Source of the DNA: JAQIBY01 sp964418565
GTDB taxonomy: Bacteria; Bacteroidota; Bacteroidia; Bacteroidales; ML635J-15
Direction: 5' to 3'
DNA length: 15,072 bases
NCBI GenBank assembly: GCA_964418565.1
Contig: CAYQMB010000071.1
Location: 1 to 15,072 of the forward strand
The position numbers and the translations under genes are program-made. The notes beneath the pieces are model-generated. The model was given only the letters and a program-made list of their open reading frames with translations. It ran no database searches and had not been told where the DNA came from. This document shows, piece after piece, positions 13,024-15,072 of this stretch; position 1 is the first letter of the stretch, and every line of letters starts with the position of its first letter.

Positions 13024-15072
13024 ATGTTGCGAACAATTTCAATTTCAGGACTGATTGTGGTGATTGTGTTAATAAGCGGGATAAAAACCCAGGCAAAAGA
13101 TACCCGAGGAAGCATACGTGGAAGCATTGTCTGCCAGAAAACCAAAGAACCCATCGCCTTTGCCAATATAAGCCTTACCGATACCACTGATCAGATCATC
13201 AGCGGAACCGTAAGTAACAAAAATGGCAATTTCACCTTGCAACCAATACCATTTGGAACATACCACCTAAAGATTTCCTGCCTGGGGTACAAAACAGTCG
13301 AAAAGAAGCTCGAACTGAGTGAAAACATCTCCTCTCTGGAACTTGGAACATTACCCTTGAAGGCATCAGCACAAGAACTCCGTGAAATTGAGGTTAGCGA
13401 ACAGCGGGTAAAAGGCAGGCAGGAGGTAGACCGCACAGTATTTACCATAAACCGGGATGTAAAAAAAACCGCAACAGATGGTTTAGATGTCCTGAAAAAC
13501 GTACCCGGGGTAAGTGTTGACTTTCAGGATAACATCACGCTTGAAGGCAGCGGCAACATCATGTATCTGGTAAACGGCATCAAGCGAAATAAAGATTATG
13601 TTGCCCAGCTGCATCCCGGAGACATCAATTCGGTTGAGATTATCAGTAACCCCGGTGTGCAGTACGAGGCTGATATTGATGCGGTGATAAACATTGTAAC
13701 CAACCGCCGTAGTAGCGGTGGAAAAGGAAGCATCAGTCTGCAGGGTAGTGATCCCAATAACTTTTTGGGAAATGAATATGCAAATCTTCAATATGGAACC
13801 AAAAATTTCAGAGTATTTGTTTCTGACCGGTTGCATTACGAAAACTTTCCGGCCAGTAACATCATTCAAAGCCAACTGATGAGTGGCGAAGATACCATTA
13901 CGATCGAAACTACAGGTAGTGGACGCGCCGCATGGCTTAATAACAGCCTGAGTTACGGATTCGACTGGTTTATCAATGATAAGAATACCATCAACTTGTA
14001 TGGGAATTATTACATCCGCCGAAGCAACAATTCGGATTATGACATGCAAAGCACAGAACGGATAAACTCCATGACAAGCAGTAAATACGACCTTATACAA
14101 AGCACAATGTCACAGAACGCAAGACTTTATAATTCACTTTATTACAAACACGATTTTGAAGAAAAAAACCATCTGTTCAGCTCGCAATTGAACCATTACA
14201 GCTATAATTCCATTGAAAACAACCAGTACGATTACAATTACACATACCACCATCCTCTTTTCAGCAATGCCATACATCAGGATCGCAGTGAAGAAATTGA
14301 AAACAGCAGGGAGCGTCTGGAATGGAAAAACGACTACAAGCAAACCATCGGCAAACTTTCAGTAAGCGCCGGAGCTCTAACGTATTACCAGTGGTTTGAC
14401 AATGTGTACAACCTTAGCAACACAAGCAGCGACAGGTTTGTTTATGATGAATTCCGGCAGGATGCATACCTGAGTGCAAAAGGTGGCAGTGACACATTTC
14501 AGTACAGTGGTGGCCTTAGAATGGCAAGCTCTAACAGCAATATCGACAATGATGCCGAAAACAGTTATGTTGAATTTTTACCTCAAATGAGTCTGCATTA
14601 TACCATCAATAAAACTTCATCCTTAAAACTAAGTGCACGCAGACGCATTAACAGACCAGGCTTATCCGAACTCAATCCGTTTCAAACAAGCGTTGACGAA
14701 CGCAATATATACAGCGGAAATCCGGATTTAAAGCCGGAGCTGCACAACAGAACAGAAATAAAGTACGCCATCAACATTGGAAATAGCTATCTCGCACCTA
14801 AATTATTTCTAAACTACACCACCAACAGCATACAGAACCGCATATTAACATATGAAGATGGCACGTCTCTTATCCGTCCTGAGAATGTAGGCAAACGTTA
14901 TGAATATGGTATAAATATGGCAGGAGCCATTGTCATTGGCCGCTGGCTGCGAATGAATCCTTCCATAAGTTTGTATCAAACCGAAGTTTACGGACCTGAA
15001 AATTATCATGACAATCGCATATCTTACCGGATTAACGGACAAATGATTCTGTCTCCGTTTAAGAAAAAGCAA
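13024..15072 (+). CDS. Outer-membrane beta-barrel protein with CarboxypepD_reg-like and plug domains (partial, 3' end beyond window)
   Basis: The frame from the ATG at 13024 stays open for 683 codons to the window end. A signal peptide (MLRTISISGLIVVIVLISG, cleavage near residue 24) precedes a carboxypeptidase-regulatory-like domain (about 29-105: GSIRGSIVCQKTKEPIAFAN and FGTYHLKISCLGYK). A TonB-receptor-like plug follows (about 120-229: LDVLKNVPGVSVD, IMYLVNGIKRN, INSVEIISNPGVQYEAD, INIVTNRR). The rest is alternating aromatic-rich beta-strand sequence of a barrel. R544-P-G-L-S-E-L-N-P-F and S-G-N-P-D-L-K-P-E572 are hallmarks of the Bacteroidota outer-membrane beta-barrel family (OMP_b-brl_3). 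The plug ends in EADIDAVINIVT where GxGGVINIIT is more common. It is probably a TonB-dependent outer-membrane receptor; no substrate can be assigned and no SusD partner is visible. Confidence 0.9.
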   Translation, partial: MLRTISISGLIVVIVLISGIKTQAKDTRGSIRGSIVCQKTKEPIAFANISLTDTTDQIISGTVSNKNGNFTLQPIPFGTYHLKISCLGYKTVEKKLELSENISSLELGTLPLKASAQELREIEVSEQRVKGRQEVDRTVFTINRDVKKTATDGLDVLKNVPGVSVDFQDNITLEGSGNIMYLVNGIKRNKDYVAQLHPGDINSVEIISNPGVQYEADIDAVINIVTNRRSSGGKGSISLQGSDPNNFLGNEYANLQYGTKNFRVFVSDRLHYENFPASNIIQSQLMSGEDTITIETTGSGRAAWLNNSLSYGFDWFINDKNTINLYGNYYIRRSNNSDYDMQSTERINSMTSSKYDLIQSTMSQNARLYNSLYYKHDFEEKNHLFSSQLNHYSYNSIENNQYDYNYTYHHPLFSNAIHQDRSEEIENSRERLEWKNDYKQTIGKLSVSAGALTYYQWFDNVYNLSNTSSDRFVYDEFRQDAYLSAKGGSDTFQYSGGLRMASSNSNIDNDAENSYVEFLPQMSLHYTINKTSSLKLSARRRINRPGLSELNPFQTSVDERNIYSGNPDLKPELHNRTEIKYAINIGNSYLAPKLFLNYTTNSIQNRILTYEDGTSLIRPENVGKRYEYGINMAGAIVIGRWLRMNPSISLYQTEVYGPENYHDNRISYRINGQMILSPFKKKQ

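Noticed and set aside
13483..14100. A 205-codon open frame on the minus strand
   Set aside because: It is antisense to the plug and early barrel of the outer-membrane protein, which has domain-level support.

Overview
The window looks like chromosomal DNA from a gliding-type or T9SS-bearing member of the Bacteroidota. Evidence: gldE and gldD homologues, a type IX secretion C-terminal sorting domain on a secreted peptidase, an S46 dipeptidyl-peptidase, a CarboxypepD_reg/plug/beta-barrel outer-membrane protein, and very weak Shine-Dalgarno sequences. A marine or gut Bacteroidia (Bacteroidales/Marinilabiliales-like) is my best guess; family level cannot be read from this sequence. I see no rRNA, tRNA, CRISPR array, transposase or phage gene.

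Region 1 (1-4753, minus strand): two tandem M14 zinc carboxypeptidase paralogues, 16 nt apart. The upstream copy (949 aa) is a complete T9SS cargo: signal peptide, M14 domain, regulatory domain, PKD, Ig-like and other beta-sandwich regions, PKD, sorting domain. The downstream copy (597 aa) keeps a full set of catalytic residues but stops just inside a second PKD repeat and has no sorting domain.

Region 2 (4848-7698, plus strand): a tightly packed four-gene run with 4-nt overlaps or no gap: a Rossmann/DUF2520 protein, a KdsC-type HAD phosphatase, a UbiA-family prenyltransferase and a Maf nucleotide pyrophosphatase. Region 3 (7720-9858): a DPP7/DPP11-type S46 peptidase whose frame is intact over 712 sense codons except for one in-frame TAA at codon 139, between the catalytic His and the Asp/Ser of the triad.

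Region 4 (9895-12838, plus strand): ssb, gldE, gldD and an Sfp-type phosphopantetheinyl transferase, again closely spaced (gldE and gldD overlap by 13 nt), followed by a strong hairpin. Region 5 (13024 to the window end): an outer-membrane beta-barrel protein with an N-terminal carboxypeptidase-regulatory-like domain and plug, open for 683 codons and cut by the window edge.

Together the genes suggest a protein-degrading surface lifestyle: exported carboxypeptidases (M14), a periplasmic dipeptidyl-peptidase (S46, possibly broken), machinery linked to gliding/T9SS (GldD, GldE) and an outer-membrane receptor. The points most worth a second look are the in-frame stop in the S46 gene and the loss of the sorting domain from one of the paired M14 enzymes. 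I found no convincing evidence of an entirely new multi-gene system.
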